Shown here piece after piece: positions 37,104 to 46,385 of a DNA stretch of 64,000 nt. Where the stretch lies: contig JAZNGG010000027.1 of NCBI GenBank assembly GCA_045576355.1, forward strand, positions 1 to 64,000. Reading direction: 5' to 3'. The position numbers were made by a program, and so were the translations under genes. Origin of the DNA: Liminaster sp045576355. GTDB taxonomy: Bacteria; Bacteroidota; Bacteroidia; Bacteroidales; UBA3663. Each line of letters begins with the position of its first letter. Within the stretch, counting starts at the first letter, position 1. The notes beneath the pieces are model-generated. The model was not told where the DNA came from and ran no database searches. It saw nothing but the letters and a program-made list of their open reading frames with translations.

Positions 37104-39923
37104 ATGAAAAAACTCTTCCTATTTGACGCTTATGCGTTGATATACCGCGCCTATTATGCATTGATCAAGATGCCCCGCGTAACATCTAAAGGGCAAAACA
37201 CATCTGCCATCTATGGCTTTGTCAACACGATCCATGAGGTGCTCAGCAAGGAACAACCGACCCACGTTGCTGTCTGTTTTGACCCCAAAGGAGGGACTTT
37301 CAGACACAAGGAATTTCCACAATATAAGGCACAACGAGAGGCACAACCGGAAGACATCACTCAAGCCATCCCTTATGTCAAACGTATCCTGGAGGCATGG
37401 AGAATCCCGGTCATAGAGATCCCCGGCTATGAGGCTGACGACGTCATCGGAACTCTCGCACAAAAAGCCGATGAAAACGGAGAATACATCACCTATATGA
37501 TGACTCCGGACAAAGACTATGCCCAACTCGTCAGTCCTACCACCCTCATCTACAGACCTAAATCATTCGGACCCGGATATGACGTCATGGGGATCCCGGA
37601 GGTGCTTGCCAAATATGATCTGAAAAGACCGGAGCAAGTCATCGACCTACTGGGATTGATGGGCGACAGTTCTGACAACATCCCGGGATGTCCCGGCGTC
37701 GGACAAAAAACGGCACAGAAACTTATTGCCGAGTTTGACAGCATCGACAACCTGCTGGAGCACACCGACCAACTAAAGGGGGCATTGCTCAAAAAAATCA
37801 CAGAAAACGTGCAACAAATAAAGGATTCGAAATATCTGGCAACGATCTGCCGATGTGTCCCTGTGGATTTTGACTCAGAGGCAATGGAACGAAAAGAACC
37901 GGATTATCCCGCATTGCAATCCATATTTGAAGAACTGGAGTTCAAGCAACTTTCACAAAGAATCATCGGAGACAAAGGGGGAAAAACTGCACCCCCATCC
38001 ACCAAAGAGAAGAAAGGTGAAGCAGGGGGGTCTCTCTTTGACATACTCGAAGAGACAACTTCAAACAATGAATCTCCGAAAGAGGATTCACAACCAACCA
38101 CTACGTTGCTACAAATCCAGGATATATCTACCAATTATGTACTATGTGACACTCCTGAAAAACGGGCAGACCTAATTCAACAACTATTTTTCAGTGAGCA
38201 GTGGGCATTTGACACAGAGACGACTTCTTTGGACACGATAGAGGCAGAACTGGTAGGTATCGCATTTGCAGCTGAAGATCATCGGGCATGGTATATCCCT
38301 ATGCCTCAGGACCGAGAGGAGACCCTCCGGATATTGGAAGAACTAAGTCCGCTGTGGGAGAATCCTGCCACAATGAAAATCGCACAAAATGCGAAATATG
38401 ACTATTCGGTCTTGAGACAATATGGGATAAGAGTAGCCTCGCCTCTCTTTGACACCATGATAGCCCACTATCTGCTCCAACCCGAGGGAAGACACGGCAT
38501 GGACTATCTATCCGAAGTATATCTGAATTATCACCCAATACCCACGAGCGAACTCCTCGGAGAGGAAGACAAGAAAAAGCCCTCAAAGACGATGAGAGAT
38601 GTCCCGATGGGAAAGGTGATGCAATACTGCTGCGAAGATGCTGATGTGACCTTCCAATTAGCACAGATCTTTAAAAAGAGCCTAAGGGAGGAAAAATTGG
38701 AACAGCTTTTTTATGACATCGAGATGCCACTCGTCTCCGTTTTGGCAGAGATGGAACTGACCGGTGTCCGGATCGACACCGAGGCACTCCGGGAGACCGG
38801 CAAAATCTTACATGAAGAATTGAAACAGATCGAACTATCGATCGCAGAACTCGCAGGTCATCCATTTAACCCACTCTCCCCAAAAGCAGTCGGTGAGGTT
38901 CTCTTCGAAGAGATGAAACTGGATCCGAAAGCAAAAAAAACCAAAACCGGGCAATATGTCACATCTGAAGAAGTATTGCAAAAGCTGAGAGGTAAATCTG
39001 AAATCATCGATAAGATATTGGAATATCGCGGAGTCAAAAAACTCTTAAGTACCTATGTGGAGGCTCTGCCTGCCATGGTCAATCAGCGGACCGGACGCAT
39101 ACACACCTCTTTTAACCAAACTGTCACTGCGACCGGACGTCTATCCTCCTCTAATCCCAACCTGCAAAATATCCCTATCCGAGATGAAATGGGGAGAGAA
39201 CTCCGTAAAGCATTTATCCCCGATGAGGGTGAAGTCTTTTTCAGCGCAGATTATAGTCAAATCGAACTGCGCCTCATGGCCCACCTGAGTAAAGATCCAA
39301 GTATGATCAAGGCATTCCAGGAGGGTCATGACATACATGCAGCCACTGCAGCCAAAATATTTCATCTTCCGATCGATGAGGTTACCAAATTGCAACGCAC
39401 AAAAGCCAAAACAGCCAATTTCGGTATCATCTACGGCATCAGTACATTCGGTTTGGCATCAAGACTCAACATACTACGAGCTGAGGCAAAAGAACTCATC
39501 GATGGTTATTTTGCCTCCTACCCTAAAATCAAGGAATATATGGATCAAAGCATAATAACTGCGCGTGATAAAGGGTATGTGGAGACTTTGTTTGGCAGAA
39601 AGAGGATGCTTCCGGACATCAATTCGCAAAATGCAACGGTCCGAGGCTATGCAGAGCGGAATGCGATCAATGCTCCCATACAGGGAACAGCTGCCGACAT
39701 CATAAAAATTGCTATGATACGCATTGCCCAACGGATAGAAAAAGAGCAATTGAAGGCTAAATTATTGATACAAGTGCATGACGAACTGAATTTCAGTGTT
39801 CCAACAGACGAATTGGATAAACTGCAACAAATCGTACTCGAAGAGATGTCGCAAGCCTGCCGACTACGAGTACCGCTCATCGCAGATAGCGGTCATGGAG
39901 CGAACTGGTTAGCTGCACATTAA
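37104..39923 (+). CDS. polA: DNA polymerase I
   Basis: 939 residues from the ATG of MKKLFLFDAYALIYRAYYAL; in-frame starts further upstream lack family sequence. It fills gaps and removes RNA primers during replication and repair. The 5'-3' nuclease covers about residues 1-290 (DAYALIYRA, YEADDVIGTLA, GLMGDSSDNIPG). The 3'-5' proofreading domain begins near 350 and keeps its metal residues (D370 and E372 in FDTETTS). The polymerase domain covers about 580-939: motif A DYSQIELRLMAHLS (D716), motif B RTKAKTANFGIIYG, and motif C QVHDEL (D893). All three activities therefore look intact. A variable acidic linker lies at about 300-345. Confidence 0.98.
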   Translation: MKKLFLFDAYALIYRAYYALIKMPRVTSKGQNTSAIYGFVNTIHEVLSKEQPTHVAVCFDPKGGTFRHKEFPQYKAQREAQPEDITQAIPYVKRILEAWRIPVIEIPGYEADDVIGTLAQKADENGEYITYMMTPDKDYAQLVSPTTLIYRPKSFGPGYDVMGIPEVLAKYDLKRPEQVIDLLGLMGDSSDNIPGCPGVGQKTAQKLIAEFDSIDNLLEHTDQLKGALLKKITENVQQIKDSKYLATICRCVPVDFDSEAMERKEPDYPALQSIFEELEFKQLSQRIIGDKGGKTAPPSTKEKKGEAGGSLFDILEETTSNNESPKEDSQPTTTLLQIQDISTNYVLCDTPEKRADLIQQLFFSEQWAFDTETTSLDTIEAELVGIAFAAEDHRAWYIPMPQDREETLRILEELSPLWENPATMKIAQNAKYDYSVLRQYGIRVASPLFDTMIAHYLLQPEGRHGMDYLSEVYLNYHPIPTSELLGEEDKKKPSKTMRDVPMGKVMQYCCEDADVTFQLAQIFKKSLREEKLEQLFYDIEMPLVSVLAEMELTGVRIDTEALRETGKILHEELKQIELSIAELAGHPFNPLSPKAVGEVLFEEMKLDPKAKKTKTGQYVTSEEVLQKLRGKSEIIDKILEYRGVKKLLSTYVEALPAMVNQRTGRIHTSFNQTVTATGRLSSSNPNLQNIPIRDEMGRELRKAFIPDEGEVFFSADYSQIELRLMAHLSKDPSMIKAFQEGHDIHAATAAKIFHLPIDEVTKLQRTKAKTANFGIIYGISTFGLASRLNILRAEAKELIDGYFASYPKIKEYMDQSIITARDKGYVETLFGRKRMLPDINSQNATVRGYAERNAINAPIQGTAADIIKIAMIRIAQRIEKEQLKAKLLIQVHDELNFSVPTDELDKLQQIVLEEMSQACRLRVPLIADSGHGANWLAAH

Positions 39924-40010
39924 CATGTCTAAAAATAACATATTTGCCACCCTAATATATCACTAAGATTCTTAACTAAAGAAAATATTAACATCAGGGG
40001 AAGAGAGATA

Positions 40011-40042
40011 TTTGTCATTTATCAAAAAGTTATATATCTTTG
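40011..40042 (+). promoter_or_regulatory. Promoter of the queuosine-precursor transporter gene
   Basis: TTTG at 40011-40014, exactly 20 nt, then TATCTTTG at 40035-40042: a full Bacteroidota consensus promoter. Predicted start near 40049. Confidence 0.85.
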
Positions 40043-40048
40043 CGCCCT

Positions 40049-40146
40049 CAAAATCGATGGAGCACTTGCTATTCCTAACTTATGAGAAAGGAAAAACAAA
40101 GACTCCCTCCGTGTATTCCGGATTAACCACGTAAAAAACAGGTATT
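40049..40146 (+). promoter_or_regulatory. Leader of the transporter gene: 14-codon frame and possible preQ1-type element
   Basis: The roughly 98-nt leader holds a short open frame (ATG at 40081, 14 codons: MRKEKQRLPPCIPD). It also has a possible small stem (CGTG/CACG) followed at once by TAAAAAACAGG and the start region. PreQ1-I riboswitches are small stem-loops with an A-rich tail just before the ribosome site and often control this transporter family. However, the loop here does not match the known core well, so this is a suggestion only. Confidence 0.25.
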
Positions 40147-40833
40147 ATGGCAAAAAAGAAGAACGTCTCATTACTTTTCATGGTGTTAGGCACAATTTTC
40201 TGTGTGTGTCTAATCACTGCAAACCTCCTCGAAACTAAGCTCATACAAATAGGACCTCTCTCCATCACTGCAGGCCTGCTTGTATTTCCCATTTCTTACA
40301 TTATCAATGACTGCATTGCCGAAGTCTGGGGATTTCGTAAAACGCGCCTGATCATTTGGTTAGGGTTTCTAATGAATTTCTGGACCGTAGCCATCGGACA
40401 AATCGCTGTACTTCTTCCCTCTCCCCCGTTTTGGGAAGGAGAAGAGAGTTTTAACTTTGTGTTTGGGCTGGCTCCACGCATCGCTACAGCAAGTCTGATG
40501 GCATTTCTGGCAGGATCATTTCTCAATGCTTATGTCATGAGTAAAATGAAAATTGCCTACCATGGGCGGCGATTCTCTTTACGAGCCATCACTTCAACCA
40601 TCGTTGGAGAAAGTGCTGACTCACTCATATTCTTCCCGGTCGCCTTTTTAGGATTAATGCCCCTGATAGAGCTATTCAAACTTATGGTGATTCAAATAAT
40701 CCTAAAAACACTTTATGAAATTATCGTACTTCCTATTACAATTCGTGTCGTACGCTATGTAAAACAAGCAGACGGAAGTGATGTGTACGACAAAAATATC
40801 TCTTATAATTTCTTGAAAATAAAAGATCTGTAA
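40147..40833 (+). CDS. Queuosine precursor transporter (YhhQ/VUT family)
   Basis: 228 residues with about six membrane spans. The start VSLLFMVLGTIFCVCLITAN, the motif PISYIINDCIAEVWGFR (about residues 50-66) and the later VGESADSLIFFPVAF (about 155-170) are hallmarks of the COG1738 family. Members import queuine or preQ0/preQ1, the precursors of the queuosine base in the tRNA wobble position. Charged residues in NDCIAEVWG are conserved. It has its own strong promoter and stands alone. The exact precursor carried cannot be told from sequence. Confidence 0.92.
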   Translation: MAKKKNVSLLFMVLGTIFCVCLITANLLETKLIQIGPLSITAGLLVFPISYIINDCIAEVWGFRKTRLIIWLGFLMNFWTVAIGQIAVLLPSPPFWEGEESFNFVFGLAPRIATASLMAFLAGSFLNAYVMSKMKIAYHGRRFSLRAITSTIVGESADSLIFFPVAFLGLMPLIELFKLMVIQIILKTLYEIIVLPITIRVVRYVKQADGSDVYDKNISYNFLKIKDL

Positions 40834-40977
40834 ACGACGTCTATCCGATAAGAACGTTCTGAATTAATCGTGTCCGATAAAACTTATTTCAAGCCTCACC
40901 CATAGATCAAATAAACGGAATATATAAAAAAGGGAAACGAATATTATCTATAATCACCTTTATAGGTATATAAAAAC

Positions 40978-41104
40978 AAAGAAGGGCATCTCACGACGAC
41001 CTTCTTTAGTTAACCTTAAATCTAATACCATGAAAAACACGTTGCAAATGTATAGTTTTTTATACATACAACCAAATATTTTGTATAAGAATATACAAAA
41101 TTAG
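40978..41104 (+). ncRNA. Leader-like element with hairpin and 24-codon frame, no gene after it
   Basis: AAAGAAGG (40978-40985) pairs with CCTTCTTT (41000-41007) around a loop containing ATCTCACGACGA. A run AGTTAACCTTAAATCTAATACC then leads directly into ATG at 41030 and a 24-codon frame (MKNTLQMYSF, ending KNIQN). Inside that frame ATGTATA and TATACAT form a second hairpin. I recall very similar hairpin-plus-CTAATACCATGAAA sequence elsewhere in Bacteroidales, possibly the Bacteroidales-1 type motif, but cannot verify it. No coding gene follows on this strand; the next gene is convergent. The rest of 40834-41214 is AT-rich and shows nothing else. Confidence 0.45.
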
Positions 41105-41214
41105 TTACAGTTTAACATTTTTTTGAGACATAAGCCATATAAATGTTATATTTATTGGCAAAGAATTACAAAATTGAAAGCCTCTCTCAGAAGTATCTAC
41201 TTAAACTTAATCAG

Positions 41215-42006
41215 CTATTTAAGCATAATGCAAGAAGCAACTCGTCCTGAAGCGACACCTAAACGACGAGCACTAAAAAGGCGATCCGGATTAGAATAGG
41301 TACAAACGGGAGTACAATCAATCTGTTCCAAAGGAACTCCGGCACTCAAAAGTTGAGAAACATTGGCTTGAAAGAGATCAATGTGAGGTTTGGTATATCC
41401 GGAAACAACAGCGGCAGACATCCCTTGCAGACAAAAAGCATCAGCTACCTCCGGTCCGACTTCAAAAGCCTCCGGCGAAATCGCTGGACCCACTACAGCC
41501 CATACTTCTTCAACAGATCCATCGGTCAATTCTAAAAATCGTGATAATGCGAGAGAAACAATACCGGATACAGTCCCACGCCAACCGGCATGAATAGCTG
41601 CAACAGCTCTCAATTGGGCATCGCACAATAAAATGGGGACACAATCTGCCGTAGAAACACCAATAGCAAGACCTTTTTCTCGAGTAATCACTGCATCTGC
41701 TTCTATACCGGCAGGGGTGGAAGCATCCACTTGGACGACTTGTGTACCATGAACCTGACGAGGGAACCAAAGCCTAGAAGGATCGATACCCATCGCTGAA
41801 GCAACACGTTGGCGAGAAGTATCGACATGATGTTGGTCATCACCGGTATAATCACAAAGGTTAAGAGAAGCATAAGGAGATTGCAAATCTTCTCCTAACG
41901 AAAGATTTCGCAATGTAATGAAATGCTCTAATCCTTCAGCAAAAGGTGAGTACAGAGGAGAACGCAAAACAGAAATGTTACTCCCTCCCAAAAGAGTCTC
42001 TATCAT
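41215..42006 (-). CDS. pgeF: Peptidoglycan editing factor (laccase-domain protein)
   Basis: 263 residues. The conserved parts are FPRQVHGTQVVQVD (about residues 82-95), IGVSTADCVPILLCD (about 115-130) and AAIHAGWRGTVSGIV (about 135-150). The His and Cys of these motifs form the metal site of the YfiH/PgeF family. In Escherichia coli PgeF keeps L-Ser out of the peptidoglycan stem peptide; related proteins were described as polyphenol oxidases or purine nucleoside-active enzymes. The gene begins 33 nt past the stop of obg on the same strand, so it is probably co-transcribed. Function is inferred from the family. Confidence 0.92.
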   Translation of the reverse strand: MIETLLGGSNISVLRSPLYSPFAEGLEHFITLRNLSLGEDLQSPYASLNLCDYTGDDQHHVDTSRQRVASAMGIDPSRLWFPRQVHGTQVVQVDASTPAGIEADAVITREKGLAIGVSTADCVPILLCDAQLRAVAAIHAGWRGTVSGIVSLALSRFLELTDGSVEEVWAVVGPAISPEAFEVGPEVADAFCLQGMSAAVVSGYTKPHIDLFQANVSQLLSAGVPLEQIDCTPVCTYSNPDRLFSARRLGVASGRVASCIMLK

Positions 42007-42039
42007 CGGATATAACTATTGCAGATTCTTACAGAACAA

Positions 42040-43185
42040 TTATTCCTCATCCCAATCTATTTCCAAATCTGCCGGAGAAACACCCTCGATCGTATAGTCA
42101 TCGTGACCAAAAGGATCAGACTCTTCATATTCATCCTCATAGCCTTGAGCAACATCTAAATTACGATGTGTAAATGTCTGTATCTTATTGGCTTCATCGT
42201 TGAGCACCTGCCAAAGCATGTCTTTCAAATCATCAAGTCCCAAGCCTGTAACAGAAGAAATAAAAAGCGCTGGAACACCATCGGGCAACTCAGCTCTCAT
42301 CTGATCAATCAATTCGTCATCAAGCATATCACATTTAGTCACGGCAAGGATACGCTGCTTGTCAAGCATTTCCGGATTATAAGTGCGTAATTCATTGAGG
42401 AGAATACCATAATCCTTAGCAATATCATTCGTATCTGCAGGAATCATAAAAAGGAGGACAGAGTTTCGCTCAATATGTCGTAAAAATCTGAGTCCTATAC
42501 CTTTACCTTGACTTGCTCCCTCGATAATGCCGGGAATGTCTGCCATGACAAAAGAACGATTATCACGATAAGGGACAATGCCTAAATTGGGTTCTAATGT
42601 CGTAAAAGGATAATCAGCAATCTTAGGTTTAGCCGCAGAGATGCTGGATAATAGCGTAGATTTACCTGCATTGGGGAAACCAACCAATCCGACATCAGCT
42701 AATAACTTAAGTTCCAGGATAATGGTCCGTTCGACCGCAGGTTCTCCAGGTTGAGCATATCGAGGAGCCTGATTGGTAGAAGTACGAAAATGCCAATTAC
42801 CTAAACCTCCACGTCCACCCTTAAGCAAAACCAACTTCTGATCATGCTCAGTAATCTCTGCGAGATATTCACCGGTCTCTGCATCATAGGCAACCGTTCC
42901 ACAAGGGACCTCTATCACTACATCATCGCCATCCTTACCAAAACTCTTGGCAGGGCCTCCAGCCTTCCCATCACCGGCAAAAACATGTCTCTGATAACGG
43001 AGATGGAGCAATGTCCAATAGTTACGATTGCCATGCAAAATGACATCTCCCCCGGCTCCACCATCTCCTCCGTCAGGTCCACCTTTCGGTATATATTTTG
43101 CACGATGGAGGTGAGAGCAGCCACGTCCGCCTTTACCCGAACGACAATAAATCTTTACATAATCGACAAAATTGGATTCTGCCAT
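42040..43185 (-). CDS. obg: GTPase ObgE/CgtA
   Basis: 381 residues. The glycine-rich Obg fold covers residues 1-160 (CRSGKGGRGCSH, GGPDGGDGGAGGDVIL). The G domain follows: G1 GFPNAGKSTLLSS, switch II and G3 DIPGIIEGASQGKGIG, G4 VTKCD (in place of NKxD) and G5 SSVTG. A short acidic tail with DPFGHDDYTIEG and EIDWDEE closes it; no large C-terminal OCT domain is seen. The protein acts in large ribosomal subunit assembly and stress control. It is followed by pgeF and preceded by adk, an order common in related genomes. Confidence 0.97.
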   Translation of the reverse strand: MAESNFVDYVKIYCRSGKGGRGCSHLHRAKYIPKGGPDGGDGGAGGDVILHGNRNYWTLLHLRYQRHVFAGDGKAGGPAKSFGKDGDDVVIEVPCGTVAYDAETGEYLAEITEHDQKLVLLKGGRGGLGNWHFRTSTNQAPRYAQPGEPAVERTIILELKLLADVGLVGFPNAGKSTLLSSISAAKPKIADYPFTTLEPNLGIVPYRDNRSFVMADIPGIIEGASQGKGIGLRFLRHIERNSVLLFMIPADTNDIAKDYGILLNELRTYNPEMLDKQRILAVTKCDMLDDELIDQMRAELPDGVPALFISSVTGLGLDDLKDMLWQVLNDEANKIQTFTHRNLDVAQGYEDEYEESDPFGHDDYTIEGVSPADLEIDWDEE

Positions 43186-43252
43186 ATCATAATGTTTTTA
43201 TCGGGTGACCTGAAAAATGGATACCCGGGGAGTTAATAATAATATGTATAAA

Positions 43253-43270
43253 GGGAGAATATTACTCCCC
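43253..43270 (-). terminator. Possible terminator after adk
   Basis: GGGGAG-TAATATT-CTCCC on the minus strand, followed by TTTATAC, 19 nt past the adk stop. The short stem makes partial read-through into obg likely. Confidence 0.45.
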
Positions 43271-43288
43271 AAAAATGTTTTATTCTAT

Positions 43289-43864
43289 TTACTTCACAAC
43301 ATCAATCGCCTTCTTGATGCTTGAGAAAATCTCCTCAATAGAGCCTTCTCCCTCAATAGCGGCATACTTACCTTCATTAATATAATAATCTTTCAGCGGT
43401 AAGGTCTGATTATAATAGGTGGCAAGTCGTTTACGAGCTGTCTCCTCATTATCATCACTTCTGCCTGAGGTTTTACCTCTGGCAATAATACGCTTGATAA
43501 GTTCTTCATCCTGTACTTCAAGACCGACTACGATGGAAACACTCGTTCCCCTCTGAGTCAACATCTGATTAAGGGCGTCGGCTTGTGCTAACGTACGAGG
43601 AAAGCCATCAAAAATGACACCATTGATCTTCGATCCATATGAATCAAGAACCTTGGCAAGCATATCTACAATCAACGAGTCAGGCACCAAATTACCTTTA
43701 TCAATGCATGCCTTAGCTATTTTTCCTAATTCGGTCTCTTCTTTAATTTCCTTACGCAAAACATCTCCGGTAGAGATATGTTCGAGACCGTATTCTTTAA
43801 TAATCAAATCGCTCTGAGTCCCTTTGCCAGACCCGGGAGCTCCAAAAATGACAATATTCAACAT
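43289..43864 (-). CDS. adk: Adenylate kinase
   Basis: 191 residues from the ATG at 43864 (MLNIVIFGAPGSGKGTQSD); a longer in-frame start adds nine residues that family members lack. It interconverts AMP, ATP and ADP. Motifs are the P-loop GAPGSGKGT (about 8-16), the AMP-binding HISTGDVLRKE, DGFPRTLAQADALNQ (about 85-100), and the short-lid form RGKTSGRSDDNEETARKRL. The lid has no zinc cysteines and is short, as in other Bacteroidota enzymes. It lies downstream of hpt, but a terminator stands between them. Confidence 0.97.
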   Translation of the reverse strand: MLNIVIFGAPGSGKGTQSDLIIKEYGLEHISTGDVLRKEIKEETELGKIAKACIDKGNLVPDSLIVDMLAKVLDSYGSKINGVIFDGFPRTLAQADALNQMLTQRGTSVSIVVGLEVQDEELIKRIIARGKTSGRSDDNEETARKRLATYYNQTLPLKDYYINEGKYAAIEGEGSIEEIFSSIKKAIDVVK

Positions 43865-43913
43865 TACCTTTAAATTATAAACCTTAAACAATAATTACCT
43901 TAAAATATATCCC

Positions 43914-43950
43914 GTAAAAGAGACCGGATCTCAACAGAGAACCGGATCTC
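43914..43950 (-). terminator. Terminator after hpt
   Basis: Two near-identical GAGA-CCGGATCTC blocks (43920-43932 and 43937-43950) can pair with each other, since each is almost palindromic. On the minus strand the stem is followed by TTTTACGG. Confidence 0.6.
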
Positions 43951-44001
43951 AATTTCCGTATCTTCAGTTATAACCCTCTAATGGGCAAATAATGGGGAGG
44001 G

Positions 44002-44541
44002 TTACTCGCTAAGTACGTAAATATCGGGCAAATTACGTCCCTCTTCATCATAGTCGAGGCCATAACCCACAATAAAATCATTAGGTATCTCTAAGGCAGC
44101 ATAATGGACTTTCAGATCAGGTACCTTACATGCATTAGGTTTACGGAGCAATGTACTCACAAAAACCTCCTTAGCACCCAAGTCTTTAAGTTGAGCGACC
44201 ATGCGCTGCATGGTATAACCTGTATCGACAATGTCTTCAACCACTACGACAGAGCGATCCACCATAGACTCATGCAGACTTGCAATAGTCTTGACCGCAC
44301 CAGTAGTCTGGAGACCTTGATAAGACTTCATACGCATGAACGTAATTTGAGACGGCACCTCAATGCGACGATAGAGATCAGCTGCAAAAATAAACGCACC
44401 ATTGAGCACGCAGACAAAAATTGGATTCTTTCCGGCCAAATCTTGATTCATCTGTTTCGCTACACGTGCTACGGCTTCCTGAATCTGCTCTGCCGTGAGA
44501 TAAATGCGAAACTCTTTGTCTTTAATTTTAATTGTTTCCAT
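44002..44541 (-). CDS. hpt: Hypoxanthine phosphoribosyltransferase
   Basis: 179 residues. The PRPP-binding motif VVVVEDIVDTGYTM (about residues 98-111) and the purine-contact region DFIVGYGLDYDEEGRNLPDI near the C-terminus are diagnostic. The enzyme salvages hypoxanthine, and often guanine, to the nucleotide in the cytoplasm. Length and motif spacing are typical. It has a terminator of its own and lies next to adk, grouping two purine-nucleotide enzymes. Confidence 0.95.
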   Translation of the reverse strand: METIKIKDKEFRIYLTAEQIQEAVARVAKQMNQDLAGKNPIFVCVLNGAFIFAADLYRRIEVPSQITFMRMKSYQGLQTTGAVKTIASLHESMVDRSVVVVEDIVDTGYTMQRMVAQLKDLGAKEVFVSTLLRKPNACKVPDLKVHYAALEIPNDFIVGYGLDYDEEGRNLPDIYVLSE

Positions 44542-44591
44542 GTCAAATTAAGCGATGAAAATAGACTACCTAATGTATATTAATAATAAAA

Positions 44592-44616
44592 GGGAAATGG
44601 AATATTATTCCACTCC
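44592..44616 (-). terminator. Terminator overlapping the stop codon of the POT transporter
   Basis: On the minus strand GGGAGTGGAAT-AAT-ATTCCATTTCCC is followed by TTTTATTATT. The hairpin includes the TAA stop codon of the gene. Confidence 0.75.
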
Positions 44617-46182
44617 CTTCATCATACGTTTCAAAAGAGGACAAAGTGAAAACAGCAAAATGGATGCTGCACCAGCCATGACGACAAAGACCATGAAAAA
44701 CTCATCCATCGTCTCGATTTTGATGCCAAAAATATATTTAGCCACACCATTTTCCGGGTAAAGAGTTGCCAATTTGCCCGCTACGATATTGGAAGCTGCA
44801 TTACTCATAAACCAAACACCCATTAGTAAAGATGCCAGACGTGCCGGAGACAATTTGCTCACCATAGAAAGTCCAATAGGCGAGAGAGCCAACTCACCAA
44901 GAGAGTGGATAAAATATAGAGAGAGCAACCACATCATAGATACCTTAACACCCGGTTCGATACCTTTAGTTCCAATAGCGATCACCAAATAACCAAGAGA
45001 CAAAAGGGCAAGACCAATGGCTTGTTTAGCCAATGTAGAGGGTTCATATTTTCCTAATTTACCCCAGAACATCGCCATCAAAGGTGCAAAAGCAACCACA
45101 ACTACCGGATTGACAGACTGGAACCATGTAGTCTTGAACTCAAAATCTCCGATCATACGATCTGTCTGTTCGGCAGCAAAATAGGTCAATGTCATACCAG
45201 CCTGCTCAAAAGCCGCCCAAAAGAAGATTACGAATACAGCGATAATGTAGATTACTCCAATACGGCACTTCTCGATGGTCGTAAGTCCACGATCGGTAAT
45301 AATGAAAATCGGCATAAAAATACTGATGGTATAGATCGCGGCAGAAATATAATCATTAAACGAAGCCACATCCATAGAAAAAAGCAAGAAAGTAAGAACA
45401 CCTCCCAAAATACATCCCCACAGACGGAGAGGAGAATTCTTTACCTGAGCCCCAGTTTCTGCTGTAATATCCTGCTTTTCCTCTTTAACTTTTACCGGAG
45501 CCAAACCTACCGGTTTTCCCTCTGGTGAAACCAAATATTTATCTTTAAAAATCAGGAAGATAATCAATGAAAGAACCATAGCAATCGAAGCCGTCAAGAA
45601 GCCCCACTTAAATGGAGCCAAATTGCTCCAGGATCCCTCTCCGATAGCACCACAAATAAGAGGTGCGAGGAAAGCTCCGACATTGATACCCATATAGAAA
45701 ATGGTAAATGCCGCATCCTTACGATGATCTGTCGGTTCGTAAAGATCTCCTACGATGGAAGTGATATTCGGTTTGAAAAAACCATTACCAAAGATCAAAG
45801 CTCCCAAACCGGCAAACATTAAGAAAGTGGCAAAAGTGTTATCTACCGAAGGATCAATCGTCGAGCCCTCTGTAAAAATAGATTGTTTCACAAAACAAGC
45901 ACTCAGGAACATCAGGAACTGACCAATAGCCATCATGATACCTCCCGCTACAATCGACCGACGATTTCCCCAATAACGATCAGCAATATATCCTCCAAGC
46001 AATGGAGTCAAATAAACCAAACCGGTGTATGATCCATAAACCTGTGATGCCATATCTTTGGAGAAGAAGGCTGCCACCATGTAAAGTGTAAAAAGCGCTC
46101 GCATGCCATAATAGCTGAAACGCTCGGCCATACCGGTAGCAAATACCAAATAAAGACCCTTAGGGTGCTTAAGATTTCCCAT
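44605..46182 (-). CDS. Proton-dependent oligopeptide transporter (POT/PTR2 family)
   Basis: 525 residues with about 14 membrane spans. Family signatures are AERFSYYGMRALFTLYM (about residues 18-34, the ExxERFxYY region with the first Glu changed) and FYMGINVGAFLAPLICGAIGE (about 155-175). KPNITSIVGDLYE is also typical. The family brings di- and tripeptides into the cell with protons. A hydrophilic loop rich in Lys and Glu (about 225-245) separates the two halves. It is a single-gene unit with its own promoter-like box and terminator. Confidence 0.93.
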   Translation of the reverse strand: MGNLKHPKGLYLVFATGMAERFSYYGMRALFTLYMVAAFFSKDMASQVYGSYTGLVYLTPLLGGYIADRYWGNRRSIVAGGIMMAIGQFLMFLSACFVKQSIFTEGSTIDPSVDNTFATFLMFAGLGALIFGNGFFKPNITSIVGDLYEPTDHRKDAAFTIFYMGINVGAFLAPLICGAIGEGSWSNLAPFKWGFLTASIAMVLSLIIFLIFKDKYLVSPEGKPVGLAPVKVKEEKQDITAETGAQVKNSPLRLWGCILGGVLTFLLFSMDVASFNDYISAAIYTISIFMPIFIITDRGLTTIEKCRIGVIYIIAVFVIFFWAAFEQAGMTLTYFAAEQTDRMIGDFEFKTTWFQSVNPVVVVAFAPLMAMFWGKLGKYEPSTLAKQAIGLALLSLGYLVIAIGTKGIEPGVKVSMMWLLSLYFIHSLGELALSPIGLSMVSKLSPARLASLLMGVWFMSNAASNIVAGKLATLYPENGVAKYIFGIKIETMDEFFMVFVVMAGAASILLFSLCPLLKRMMKGVE

Positions 46183-46291
46183 TGATTCTAAAATATTGTT
46201 TGACTGTTATATAAAAATTTACCTCTCTAATTACTAAATCCCTATACCTAAAAGAGCTAATAAAAGGGAAATAGTCACCAAAATTTAGGCG

Positions 46292-46299
46292 CAAATATA
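46292..46299 (-). promoter_or_regulatory. Probable -7 element of the POT transporter gene
   Basis: On the minus strand TATATTTG matches TAnnTTTG, about 110 nt upstream of the start. No -33 box at the normal distance was found. Confidence 0.4.
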
Positions 46300-46385
46300 A
46301 TTATTTTTCAGGCAATAATAGGTTTTATTTACTCAAATATTCATGTTTTAACACAAAAAGATGTGTTATGAGTATAAACATTCTC

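Noticed and set aside
36946..37161. 71-codon minus-strand frame at the start of polA
   Set aside because: Overlaps the conserved N-terminus of polymerase I and has no supporting signal.
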